A DNA stretch of 20,615 nt from Amoebophrya sp. A120 (taxonomy: Eukaryota; Sar; Dinophyceae; Syndiniales; Amoebophryaceae). This document shows, piece by piece, positions 6,841 through 16,919 of the stretch (the first letter of the stretch is position 1; the number at the start of each line of letters is the position of its first letter). Made by a program: the position numbers and the translations under genes. The notes beneath the pieces are model-generated. The model saw only the letters and a program-made list of their open reading frames with translations. It ran no database searches and was not told the DNA's origin. The DNA lies in the NCBI GenBank assembly GCA_905178155.1, contig CAJINV010000038.1, positions 63,810 through 84,424 of the forward strand, in the 5' to 3' direction.

Positions 6841-9800
6841 ATGTTGGCAACCCCTTCGACGCCTTCAAGTTTTGGTCCATCCCCCTCCATGGTGCCCCAC
6901 AGCTTGCTGCGAAGTTCCACGGGGTCGTTACTTACGGTGGACGAGGAGGCGGGTGGCGATGTTCTCGAGGAGGAGGAGGAAGAGCAGGCGGACGGCCTGC
7001 AGCGTATGCTGCGCAAACCCAAACAGCAGCAGGCGGAAAATGCGGGGAAAGTGGACAACCGCCTGAGCGAGCCTGCGCTGCTGGAGGACGACGACGATGT
7101 CGGGGACGATGTCGGGGAGCGAGGACACTACTCGGAGGTGGCGATGTCGGGGAGCGTGCCAGCGCGCAAAAAAATTCGGCGCCTGGACGCGAGCAAGGCC
7201 CCTCCGCCGCTTCTCTCCCAGTTGGGCCCGGCAGATCTTCTCACGGAGTTGTTCAACGCTACGGAGTTGCCGCCCCTGTTGTTCACGCTGCCGGGATCGC
7301 CGCTGCGCCGGCAGTGTCGTGCACGCCGCTTTCGCATCCCGACGCGGATCTTTGGTGACAAAAAGGACATTGAGGACATCAAGTGGAAAGACGCCAAGCC
7401 TCACAACGCGAAGCTCTGGGAAGCCGCCGCGATATGGTTGCGGGAGCTCGAGAACGATAACTTCGGTCCTATCCTGGCGATGTTCATCGAGCCAAGCCGC
7501 ACGACAATCGGACGGATTCTTTTGAGGATCCTGCACAACCAGGGCCGTCTGCAAGAGGTACGGCCGGACACTAAGCAGGTCGCGAAGAACCCCGACTTTG
7601 TCGCTGTCCCGGAGCGGGGTCCTCCCATACTGGGCGACCTTTCCACGACCGACGAAATCAAAACGAACCCACGCGCTTGGCTGCGAAGCGTAGCGGCGGA
7701 GAAGATGTACTGGACGAATCAGCCGAAGTATGGCCCTGCGCACCTCGTCGGCTTCGAAACCAGCCCGGGAAAGTGGTGGCATTACCGCGGCAACCCCTAT
7801 AGCTGCGCCCCGGTTGAGTTTGCCACCAACGTAGTGCGGGGCGTGGCAGGCGTCGCGAGGCCCTTCGCCGCTGCCTCCGTCGAGTCCGGGCAAATTTGGG
7901 CGCCAAAAACACCAGACCAAGCAGCGAAAGCAGTCAGCTACGTGAAGCACCCCGCGGCCTTTCCGTTTCCCGAGTGCGGTGCCGTCAATTCGGTGGACTG
8001 GTTTCCGGGCATTCGCCAAAGTCGCCCCGAGGTGCCTGCCCGTCCGCTTGACATTTCGGACGTTGAGCGGACAGATGACCCCGAGAACCTTGGCGCCAAG
8101 GTCCCGACGTTCGAAACGCCAGACAACACGGACATCCTTCGGCTGGACCCAGTCGGGCGCGGAATTCGGGCCAGTTTGATGTTTCCGATTGATGGCGACC
8201 GACTCGGAGTACAGATGCGGGCGGAGATTGCTGGCCGGGGCGTCTTATCCTGTGCAAAAGTATCGCACTCATACAAATCTGAGCTTTTTACGCATGAAGC
8301 CTTGATACAACTTCTCGCCGACTTCTCACGTATTTCTAACCGATTTTCTCACCAGCTTCTCGCTGACATGTCGCCAGCCTTTTCACCAACTTCGCAACGC
8401 CTCGGCTACAACCCTCCCACCGACCTTTGGCCAACGTCTCGTAAACTTTTGGCGTTTCGGTTTGTGGGCACGTCCTGCAGTTCGGTTGTCTTTTTCTTTT
8501 ATTATGCGGACGCGAAAACCGAAACAAAAAGGATCGCTTCTTGTTCATCATCATTATCGTCATCGCATTCGCAAATTGCTGCTGCGTAACAAGTTACAAA
8601 GGCCTCTCGTTACGCGTGACAAAGTGAATGTCGCTAGGGCAGTCTGATGAAAAGCATGACAAATCCATGAAGAGCACGAGAAGAAGAAACATGTAGGCTG
8701 GCCACTAACATAAATAGCCCAGGCTACTTCGGCGGCACAGAGAAAAGTCAAACCACCTGTCACGAGAACGCTATCGGTGTCCCGATCGGTCGAGGTGGAT
8801 CCGCTTGGCCGGGGTCAGGCTTAGGACTTGCAAAATGAATCAAGTCGGCTGTTGGTCTACTACTACAACTTTTGATTCCTAGCAATGACTGGTTTGAAAG
8901 GTTGCTAGCTAAGATCGACGACGACAGCACGACCATGCTCTTCGTGATAGGATTAAGATTGCTGACTACGAGGATGATCATAGTAAATGACTAATAAATT
9001 GCTTGTCATTGCTATCTAGTAGACTCTACGCTGTTTCAACTACAATCGGAGTCAGTCCCTACCCCTAGACGCGCGTACTATATTCCGAAGAAGTAGATTA
9101 TTCTTGCGACGTGTAGCAAAAGCAACACTCGTCGCCTCTACGCTGCCTGCTATTCCGCGGAAGGAGCAGGAGAAGAAACTCCAAGGCAATCTGCTCCCTT
9201 GTCCAGACCAACCGCTATGTTCGCCTTGGGCACCACCTGGCGCCCCGAGCTAACATAACAGGCGAAGGCGTTGGATCCGGACAAGCAGAAACAGCAGGCC
9301 TGGGGACCTGAGCTCTTCGAGGCAGCGCATACGACTGCAGCGTCTTTTTACTTAATACAGCAACTGTAATAAAAGTAATCGCGTTTACTGGCCTACATGT
9401 ATTGAGTGTGCGCATTCGGGTGGCCAGACTCCTCGATAGCACAGATAGCTAGTTAATTTCTACGCAATTTTTGAGCCCGCTACCTCAAGAGTAGTGGAAT
9501 TGGAGATAAGATAAAGATTGTCGACATCTCCACTGCGGTTTGATTACGGTGTGTTTGACGACCAGCCAATGCGGCATACTTGTTGATCTTGTCCTCCACG
9601 AACTTGTGGCCAACCAACTTCTCGCCAGCATCTTCGTCTATTTCTCACCGACTTCCATCCTCACTTCTCCCCAACTTCTCCACCAACTTCTCCGCCAACT
9701 TCTCCTTCCGCCAACTTCTCCACCAACTTCTCCACCAACTTCTCCAGCAACTTCTCCACCAACTTCTCAACAACTTCCATACTATTTCATGCAAAAATAA

Positions 9801-10317
9801 AAATATTTATGTGCAGGCTGTATTTATACAAGTGCGATACTTTTGCACAGGATACGTCTACCATTCGACGTTGTTGCGGGCTGCGGCGGAGGTCCGCCCC
9901 GCGCCGCAAACGCGACACCGGAGCAGGGCCGACCCGGGCAACGAGCCGAGCCTGTCGCGGAACGCCGCCCGCGAACTCGTTGGCTTCGGTCGGGACATGC
10001 GGAGACTTGCCGCAGCAGCAGGGGCGTCGCCGGCTGTTCTCAACGCCCCGAGCGATATCTGCAAGAAAACGAAGCGGACGCAGCCGGATGCCGCGCCGAA
10101 GCTGCTGAAGATTTGTGCCGCCGCCCTGTCTTCCTGGAAATCAGGAGAAACGAAGACGCCCGCACGAGTGAACTGGCACCACGCCCGCCCCGACCTCTCC
10201 GCCGAAGTTCTAGAGCCAAGCGAATTCACCAGAACGCGGCCGGGGTCAATTTTTTCTGCGGAGGACTGGCAAAAAATCACGGAGCATACCCAGAACAAAA
10301 CGCACCCAGTAGCTTAG
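6841..10317 (+). CDS. Gene 2: orphan acidic/basic protein, paralogous in part to gene 1, split by a 1.6-kb element
   Basis: Two open segments, 6841-8245 and 9860-10317, join in phase when the insertion 8246-9859 (element plus one target copy) is removed, giving about 620 residues. Without removal the first frame runs into repeat-derived sequence and stops at 8589. Residues 1-70 are Ser/Pro- then Glu-rich (a run of six Glu near residue 45). Residues 80-95 hold a second acidic run of Asp. Residues 107-116, PARKKIRRLD, are a likely nuclear localisation signal. Residues about 150-465 look like one globular domain with Trp-rich strings (KWWHYRGNPYS, MYWTNQPKYGP). The C-terminal 150 residues are basic and end THPVA. 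I do not recognise the family. ATG 6841 is the first start after an in-frame stop at 6808, but an upstream exon may exist. High GC at third positions supports coding. Confidence 0.7.
7054..7257 (+). repeat. Segment duplicated between gene 1 and gene 2 (copy 2)
   Basis: Partner of 4265-4441. This copy carries an extra acidic insert (LLEDDDDVGDDVGE), partly a short tandem duplication of GATGTCGGGGA. The rest is highly similar, including many synonymous positions, which points to a fairly recent duplication or gene conversion. Confidence 0.85.
8246..9854. mobile_element. 1.6-kb inverted-repeat element (introner-like / non-autonomous DNA transposon) inside gene 2
   Basis: The 24-base terminal inverted repeat is perfect: 8246-8269 begins TATCCTGTGCAAAAGTATCG and ends CACT, and 9831-9854 is its exact reverse complement. 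The element is flanked by the 5-bp direct repeat CGTCT at 8241-8245 and 9855-9859, a classic target-site duplication. It sits in the middle of coding sequence. Deleting it with one CGTCT restores one open frame across the junction (GRG then VYHST). Inside I see no transposase: frames are short, and the sequence includes a CCAACTTCTC minisatellite (9610-9780) and a related degenerate stretch at 8300-8440. So it is non-autonomous, an intron built from a transposon, or an unspliced insertion that breaks the gene. The inverted-repeat core is shared with the small element at 4728-4922. Confidence 0.9.
9610..9780 (+). repeat. Minisatellite, 12-bp unit CACCAACTTCTC
   Basis: About ten or more copies of a (C/G)CCAACTTCTC-type unit, mostly in 12-bp spacing, lie near the 3' end of the 1.6-kb element. 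A more degenerate version, in the same orientation, lies near its 5' end at 8300-8400 (CTTCTCGCCGACTTCTCAC and following). The open frames through it (PTSPPTSPP or NFSTNFS patterns) follow from the repeat and are not taken as genes. Confidence 0.85.
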
Positions 10318-13300
10318 CGATGTTGCAGGCTCTTTTGCTAACTATCCCACGCATCCAGGCAGGGGCGCGGCATGTGCTAGCGATGAAGTTTCTGAGCGCT
10401 ACTAGACTTTCGCGCATGTGGTTCGGCACAGGACTCCAAACGAGAACTTGTTAAAGTCATGAAGTGCGTCTGCGTGGCTATTGCTTTGCCTTTCAGAGCA
10501 CTGCAAGAAAATCAAAATCGATGGGGATGGTTGTTTTTTTCTGGATACACGTGGCCGGACATGGCGACTTTGCTGATGAAAATGAAGCGCGCGATGTGGT
10601 CGCGACGATAGCCGTATCCTGGAAAACAGTCCTCGTCCCAGCCCTTGTTTCTCCACCCCCCTATGCATTGAGAACGCCGGTCCGAGTCGAGCGGCGCAGC
10701 CATTTTCTTTCTCGCGCGCAAGATGCGCATGCCCCGTGGCTTCACCTCAATACCATGGAAATGGATCAGCCTGCGGGTTTTTTTTGTCTGCGGAATCGAG
10801 TTGACGTAACCTTGGTTCTGCAGTTGCACTGGCTCTTGCAAGTCAGTTTTTCTTTTCGTATTTTTAGCGCAGTCGGTTTGCACCTGCTACCGAACGCGAC
10901 CACTGCCGCCTTCTAAGCAGGCTAATGCTGTTACCTTTTTTGTTACTGCGCGAAGGTGCGCTTGCGGTTGCGCGAGGGTGTCGGGGCTCTTTTCTGAGCT
11001 GCTCCGCCCGGAACGTGCTCGGGCAAGCCCAAAGTCTTTTTTTGTTGTAGAAGCGTTGCCGACACTTCTCTGCAGAAGCAGAGACGTTAACCAAGTCTGT
11101 CAGCGATACACTCGCGCAGCGCATGCCGGGCCACGGGGCCGGAGCGTGCGTTCTGCGCGCTGATGATCTATCCCTTTGCAAAGGCAGCGCGAAGCCTCTT
11201 GTCGTAGCTATCTAGGGCAACGGCCACCAACTTTCCGCGAAGAGACGCAATCGCAAAGACGAGCCGCTCGTCTTTGCGATTTGCGATCGCAAAGACGCAA
11301 TCGCAAAGACGGAATCGCTCGTCGCGAGCGATTCCTTTAGCAGGGACAAGAGGAAGGCCTGCGCGTTTGAACTTTTCTGCCCTTAGTCTCAAAAGAAGGG
11401 GCCCCCCTTCTTGCGTGCGCCTGAAGACGAGGTTGCGCGTTTTCTGCTACAGGTAAGGCAAGTGTCCGGACACTTTGGCCGCATTACATACATACTTCAG
11501 AAGAAATTGCCCGAAAGCGAAACCGACAACAGAACCACTCGCTCTGCGAGGTGGGTGGATACAAAAGCGCGAACCTTGTCACAATTTGCCGTCTGGCCAA
11601 TATTTGGACAAGGCTCGAAAATGTAGCAAAGCCTTGGGAAGCTGCCGCCCTAGAGTGTTTCCAGAGCTACACAAGTCGAGCTTAGCCTCTTGAGCTCGCC
11701 GCGGCCGCTAACATTCAGGGTCAGCGCCGTGTTCTACATGTCGCGTTCTGGCCTCCCGTCTGTTGTCAAAATCTGTCCTTCGTAGTGAAAAACCCTGGGT
11801 TTGCCAGTTTGCTCTTGTTGCCTTCGCAGGAAGACCGCTGATCACATAAAAAGTTGCCCAAAGTTCTGACGGATAGTGCGACTGTGACAACGCACATCTT
11901 CTCGTAGCGTTGTGCCCTCGAAAGACAATTTGGGCAGGCAACGGCGCCACACCCAAACCGAAGGCTCGGCTGGCAGTATTAAACAAAGAGGCGCTTATTT
12001 TGAGGGCGCGACTTGGTTCCTTTTTGCGCATGCGGGCGCCCTGTGGACTGCAGAAGTGTCGAGTTCCGGAAAACTAAAGAGTTTGAATTTCTGAAGCTAC
12101 TATGTAAATGCCGAAAGGCTCTCTCTCTTTGGACCCACACATGGCCAGTCTTTGAACTGCCACGCCCTCCCGTGACCGGCAGGGCCAGCGGCATTTCTCA
12201 ACGACAGGGAGAGGGATCGGCATAGCACTAGGCACGCCAGTTTTCTTCCCCCGATCAGCCAAGCACGGCAGACTTTGTAATTTTTATTGTGGAGGCATAA
12301 TTTAATTAAAGAAGCTTATTTATATGGAGTGGGGGGTGGTTGATAGCAGGCATGTGAGAGGACGTTTTTCCGCAGAAGACGAAGCGCAAACTGTCCAGCA
12401 CGCTTTGGACGAAACCGAGGGCAAAACGCAACGCATGGCGCTCTCCGGGAGCATCCTTCATCGTGCTGCCGAACGCTCCGGCTTGTTTTCCGCGGATCTC
12501 CCTCTCGCCCTGGCGGACTTCGATATTGTGTCGAAGACGAGGCTATCAACTGCAAACATCTCGGAGTCTGGTGGAAGTTTTGTCATGCACAGTCTGCATG
12601 GCTCCTGACCTAACCTAACGTCTTTGATGCATGCCCGAGCGCCACAGATTTTGTGAGGGCTCCGCAAGCCTGTACCGCATGCGAAATCGCTCTCGCCGTG
12701 GCAAACGCTCGACCTCTTTTGCTGTTCATGCAATGCAGGTTCTTGGAGAATCCCAATGCAGCGTCATAACTTGCATCCTTCCAGACCCAGATAACATATT
12801 TGCAATGCATTGAGGCTACGCCAGTTTCTCAAAGAAGGATATCCTGTGCAAGAAATTAGGCCCTTCCTTTTTCTTCGATTGTGTTGAATTTTCGCTAGTC
12901 TGTTTGAGCAATGCCTTGGCTTTGTTTTCACGGCTAGCAGCGCTGCCGCGGAAAGGGAGGTCTTAATCAGTGTGCGAAGGTTACACGCAAAGCCAAATGC
13001 AAACGAGCTCTTTCACTCGAACGACAAATGCAAGTCTGTGGCTACGCACTGCGAATGAACAGCATGGGTATTCCTATAGATCGTTGCACAGGATACTCTT
13101 TCGGGTATAGCAATGTGCAGCCCGGAAGTGGCTGAAGAAGTGCACAAGGCCGCAAAAGATTATTATCAAATTGAAAGCCCCCCCGAGCTCGTGGGTGGCT
13201 GTATGTCTCTATACTATTTCGAATGTCGATGCAGATCATGCTGCTTGCTCTAAATCAAACGGTAAACAAAAACATCCACGGTCACGACTCTCCGCATTGG

Positions 13301-13640
13301 AGAGCGCCCCTTTTGCAGCTTTCTTTCGTTCGCCTGTGGTGAACTTTCAATTTGATCCGTGCATGGCGAATTTTGTCAAGAGATGCGCAGCAACAGCCAA
13401 GGCAAACAGGCGGATGAATTTCTTCAACCTCGAGGACGCTATCCCATAGAAAGGTCACCAGCACAAGAAAAACAAACTGTGGCGCTGCCGCTGCCCCTTT
13501 CATCTGCATGATCCCAAAGGACAATCTCAAGACCGTTTATAGCAAACAGTCGCATCTACCGATGAATCAACTTACTGTGATGGAGATGCCGAGACAACGT
13601 GGCAAAGAAGACACTGAATGCAGGGGCTTCTGAAGAAAAT
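10318..13640. other. No confident gene; short frames, one hairpin cluster
   Basis: Several reading frames of 60-150 residues exist on both strands (for example 10464-10916 plus, 10512-10883 minus, 12324-12608 plus), but they overlap each other, show no family resemblance and have no clear coding bias. The 12324-12608 frame (94 residues from an ATG) is the most protein-like. The AT-rich stretch 12270-12330 could be a boundary or promoter region. The hairpin cluster at 11249-11335 is described separately. Confidence 0.4.
11249..11335. repeat. Cluster of three perfect inverted repeats
   Basis: First, AATCGCAAAGACGAG (11249-11263), loop CCG, then its perfect complement at 11267-11281, a 15-bp stem. 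Second, the 14-bp palindrome TTTGCGATCGCAAA at 11280-11293. Third, GGAATCGCTCG (11311-11321), loop TCG, then its complement at 11325-11335, an 11-bp stem. The words AATCGCAAAGACG recur between them. The GCGATCGC centre of the second is also the centre of the satellite core at 1-1650. Confidence 0.85.
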
Positions 13641-13645
13641 TGAGC

Positions 13646-14302
13646 ATGCCCACTAGCCAAAAAAGCAATTTCTGTTCGCCAGATGGTGGCGGGCAAAAGC
13701 AGGAGCTTTTGAATGTGGCATTGATTGGTGATCGCTTCTGTAGCATAGCTGTTCGGCGCCAGGGAGGCGACCATCGTTTTCGACGCGACGTCGATGCTGG
13801 CCCTATGCCCTTCCATGAAACTTTGCGAGAATTTTCCGTACAAGCGTGCGGCTTGGCTCCCAACAAGAAGGACGGCGCCAGCGATGCAGTGCGGAAAGAA
13901 TTAGCGGGGTACCTCGTTGCCATGGCAGAAAACTACGCAAGAACAGAAACGCTGCGACGGTTACAATCGCCCCCCTTTGCCTTTTACGTCTTGAACCATG
14001 TGCGCACTGCTCCGGCCTGCCCCATTCATACCGCAAAAAGCGCCGCGCCCTTTTTCAAATACAGCCGCGCAGAGAACTTCGAGCGCGCGACGCCGCCAAC
14101 AACTCTGAGAGGCAGACGCGGCCATCCTGCAGCAGGGTCCTTGAGCATCGCAGACGGAGGTCTTTGGCTACCTCTCTGTGAAACTCCGCGGAAAGGGCCG
14201 AAAAAAACCTGCGCAGACAATCTTGGAGCTTCTCTGCGAGCTCCGGCGGACTCCCTTTCGGAACGCATCGCTTTCTGTTTAGCAGCTAGACGGGATGAGT
14301 GA
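13646..14302 (+). CDS. Candidate hypothetical protein, 218 residues
   Basis: The longest open frame in the 10.3-15.6 kb region, with ATG at 13646 and TGA at 14300-14302; an upstream in-frame stop is at 13631. The middle part (near 13880-13960) predicts an amphipathic helix, DAVRKELAGYLVAMAENYAR. The C-terminal half is Arg/Ala/Pro-rich and less protein-like, with shorter overlapping frames on the other strand. No family recognised, no duplicate in the window, and no insertion signature. It could be real or a chance frame in moderately GC-rich DNA. Confidence 0.33.
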   Translation: MPTSQKSNFCSPDGGGQKQELLNVALIGDRFCSIAVRRQGGDHRFRRDVDAGPMPFHETLREFSVQACGLAPNKKDGASDAVRKELAGYLVAMAENYARTETLRRLQSPPFAFYVLNHVRTAPACPIHTAKSAAPFFKYSRAENFERATPPTTLRGRRGHPAAGSLSIADGGLWLPLCETPRKGPKKTCADNLGASLRAPADSLSERIAFCLAARRDE

Positions 14303-15640
14303 GGAAACCACTCGCCCAGCACTGATATTGAGGCCGTGCCCCGGGCGCTTGTCTGCTGGCAACCGCTTTATTTCAGTTCGGGCACTAGCCGGGACCGGGA
14401 GAAAGCGCGCCAGTGCAAGGAAATTCTTCAAGCCGGTCAACCGGTAGAGCAATTTTTTATCAACGACGAGCGCACTTTCTGCGGGTTCGGGCGGGCGCGG
14501 AGGTGTGCTGGCTGGTTCCTCACACTTGGTACGGCGCTAGACGTACAGCCCCCCACAACTTTTGTTTCTTTGTCTTGGAAGGTCGCCACGAAAGGCCCGC
14601 CTTGACTTTTCCGGAAATTTTTTTTGTAGAGGAGTTCGCATTATAGTCCACCACTCGCCTCACCCTGTGCCGTTTGCGCCGGCCGGTGAGCCGACTCACC
14701 GGTTGCTCAGATGAGTCCTTTCCCTGATCTTCTTCGCCAAGCTTGTCGTAGGGAAAATTGTGTGCCGTGCTCGAAGCCTCCGATAATCGCCAGCCGAGCC
14801 CGAGTTGCCACCTTATGCGAACGCCTCCGCCTAGACGGAGGGCGCGTGCAGTATAAATCTCGCCACAGTAGCGCTGCCGATTGTGCAGTCCATTTTATTT
14901 TTTTTGCTGGGGGTTGGGCTCTTCCACCGCTTCTCTTGCGTACAGAAAAGAGGTGGCGCCCCTGTTCTCTTGCCTGCCACTTGAGAAGAGGTTCCTGCAG
15001 AGAGGAACGTCGACGCGCCAGCGCCCAAACTGCCGAACCCGTGCCCGAATTCGGGCGGGAACAATTCCCAGACCCAGTGGCGCCTTTAAGCACCAAGCTG
15101 GACCCTAACTCTCGCGCTTCGCGGCCGGGAGCCATCTAAATATGTATGAGCTGCAATCCTGGCGCATGCAGCCACCAGAAGAGAGATTAGCGCTGGGGTA
15201 CGCATCAAAAACGCTATATGTGATTTCTGGAAAAAAATTGCGGGGCAAAACTTCAGCAACGTTTCTCCCTGGATACCGCACTCGCTATAAATGTGCCGCA
15301 CTACAACACGAAGGCCATGAAAAAAGAACCAACAAAAGCGGGCCGACTGCGGGCGAAAATAGGTTTGAAGCACGTTCAAAACGCTACGCCGCTGGTCTCG
15401 GGGCCTGAATGGAAGTCACAACCTTATGGCATTGCAAAGAGTCACACTATTCGTTGCTGCATGGATTTGTCATTTGTGATGCATCAAATCTTCAAAACAG
15501 GCAAACGCAAAAGGAACGCGCTTATTCATCTTCTTGGTCTTGCTCTGCAATTCCGGTACATATTTCAATGTTATTAGGGATCCGCACCACAGGGCATGCA
15601 ACAGCGATCCGTGTAGGGCTTGAGAATGCTATAGTTGCGA
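14303..15640. other. No confident gene; overlapping short frames and one strong hairpin
   Basis: Open frames of 75-142 residues occur on both strands over 14336-15139 and overlap almost fully (14711-15139 plus against 14707-15135 minus), so neither can be preferred. CCGGTGAG-CCGA-CTCACCGG at 14683-14702 is a perfect 8-bp hairpin. CTCCGCCTAGACGGAG near 14825 is a smaller one, shortly before a TATAAAT. No repeat or known RNA recognised. Confidence 0.4.
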
Positions 15641-15641
15641 A

Positions 15642-16919
15642 ATGCGGCGCCAGCAGGCTAAAGCAGCGAAGGACACGCAGCTGGAGAAGGCAAAAGCGGC
15701 CAAGGTGAGAGCGGAAAAACGACGCATAGCGGTGGAAAACCAACAAGCCGGCCGTGCTTCAGCGGAGGTTCTACAAGAAAATACCGCGAGCAGTGCGACC
15801 GCGCCTTCCACCAAGCCTTTGAGTGATGCCGGCGGCGGAGTTGCACACACTAAGCGAGGCAGCGCAAACGGTCTTTCCGTGTCGCCGATCGACGCTAAGC
15901 GCATTACGACGGGCGCCGGCACCTCTTCCTCCGTGAGTACCTCTCGAAGCGGTGAGAATGCAGAAAGCAAAGCACCTCCGCAGCAGCTGAAACCGCAATC
16001 CAGCTCCAGCCAACAACCGAAGCAGTTGCCATCCGTAAACAGCTCGCAGCCAGGCGGGAACTCTGCTACGGCTGAGGCGCTTGAGACGAAGACTAACGAT
16101 GTCTTCAGGCGTTTGAGGCGGAAGGCTGAGGCCAGTTTGGACATTGCAGAACACGTCGCAAAGCAGCTTGAGCAGGTCGCGACAGACGCGGCGGAGTGCG
16201 CTTCCCTGGGCCACGCCACCCAGTCTTTACTGAGGGGCATTCAAAAGTACACCATGTGGCGCAACAACTATGTGAAAGAGCTGCACAACAAGCAGATGGC
16301 GAAAAACAAGAACTACGGACGACCTGGAATGGAGCAGCAAACGAAAGGCACGAAAACGGCTTCGAACAAGCGCCCCGCCGTTGACGACGACGACGACGTT
16401 GCGCGACCACCGTCAAAGAAGACAAAGGAGGAGATCGAGAGCAAGAAAATGCAAAAGGACTGCAGAAATTGCTTCGACGGAAAGATGAAGGAGGAACCTA
16501 GCTCAAGATTCGACGTGGCCCTGGTCGCAGTCAAAGCGAAGAGGGAAAAGAACAAACTTCTCAAAGTGCAGGAAGAAGACCGCAAACGGAAGGACAAAGC
16601 CGCTGGCGCACCAATAGGGCCAGGAGCAGCTGTTGGCGCTGCACCAGCTACGACGAGACACTCCGCTGCTAAACAGGATGCTTCCCAACCGACGAAGAGA
16701 AAACTAACCAACGATGCGCGCGCAGAGATGAAGCGGCTGGAGGGGGAGCAAGAGAAAAGGGTGGAACGGAAATACGACGAGCGGATGAAGAGCGGCCGCG
16801 CTTCCGAGAAAGTCGAAGTACGGGTAGACGCCGACGGCGAGGAGGACGAAGAGGACGATCTTCTGGCCGAGAATCCGCACTGCCACAGAACAAGGAGACG
16901 CTCGAACGATAAACGATGA
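15642..16919 (+). CDS. Gene 3: orphan highly charged, probably nuclear protein, 425 residues
   Basis: One uninterrupted frame from ATG 15642 to TGA 16917-16919; an in-frame stop lies 21 bases upstream at 15621-15623. Residues 1-40 are an Ala/Lys/Gln-rich coiled-coil-like helix (QQAKAAKDTQLEKAKAAK). Residues 50-145 are Ser/Pro/Gln low complexity. Residues about 150-235 are the most globular-looking part (NDVFRRLRRKAEASLDIAEH onward), with helical heptad character. Residues about 245-265 pair an Asp run with PPSKKTKEE, a likely nuclear localisation signal. The rest alternates Lys/Arg/Glu helices and ends in an acidic DGEEDEEDD patch and an Arg-rich tail. Such composition is common in nuclear scaffold, chromatin or RNA-processing factors, but no family was recognised. 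The start could also be an exon border, since the protein begins directly in the helix. Confidence 0.75.
   Translation: MRRQQAKAAKDTQLEKAKAAKVRAEKRRIAVENQQAGRASAEVLQENTASSATAPSTKPLSDAGGGVAHTKRGSANGLSVSPIDAKRITTGAGTSSSVSTSRSGENAESKAPPQQLKPQSSSSQQPKQLPSVNSSQPGGNSATAEALETKTNDVFRRLRRKAEASLDIAEHVAKQLEQVATDAAECASLGHATQSLLRGIQKYTMWRNNYVKELHNKQMAKNKNYGRPGMEQQTKGTKTASNKRPAVDDDDDVARPPSKKTKEEIESKKMQKDCRNCFDGKMKEEPSSRFDVALVAVKAKREKNKLLKVQEEDRKRKDKAAGAPIGPGAAVGAAPATTRHSAAKQDASQPTKRKLTNDARAEMKRLEGEQEKRVERKYDERMKSGRASEKVEVRVDADGEEDEEDDLLAENPHCHRTRRRSNDKR

Noticed and set aside
6928-8019. Minus-strand open frame of 363 codons
   Set aside because: It is antisense to the main exon of gene 2, which has better composition, a duplicated segment and a restored frame; the opening reflects high GC at third positions.
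14707-15139. 142-codon genes on either strand
   Set aside because: Plus and minus frames overlap almost completely and neither shows a recognisable domain or bias.
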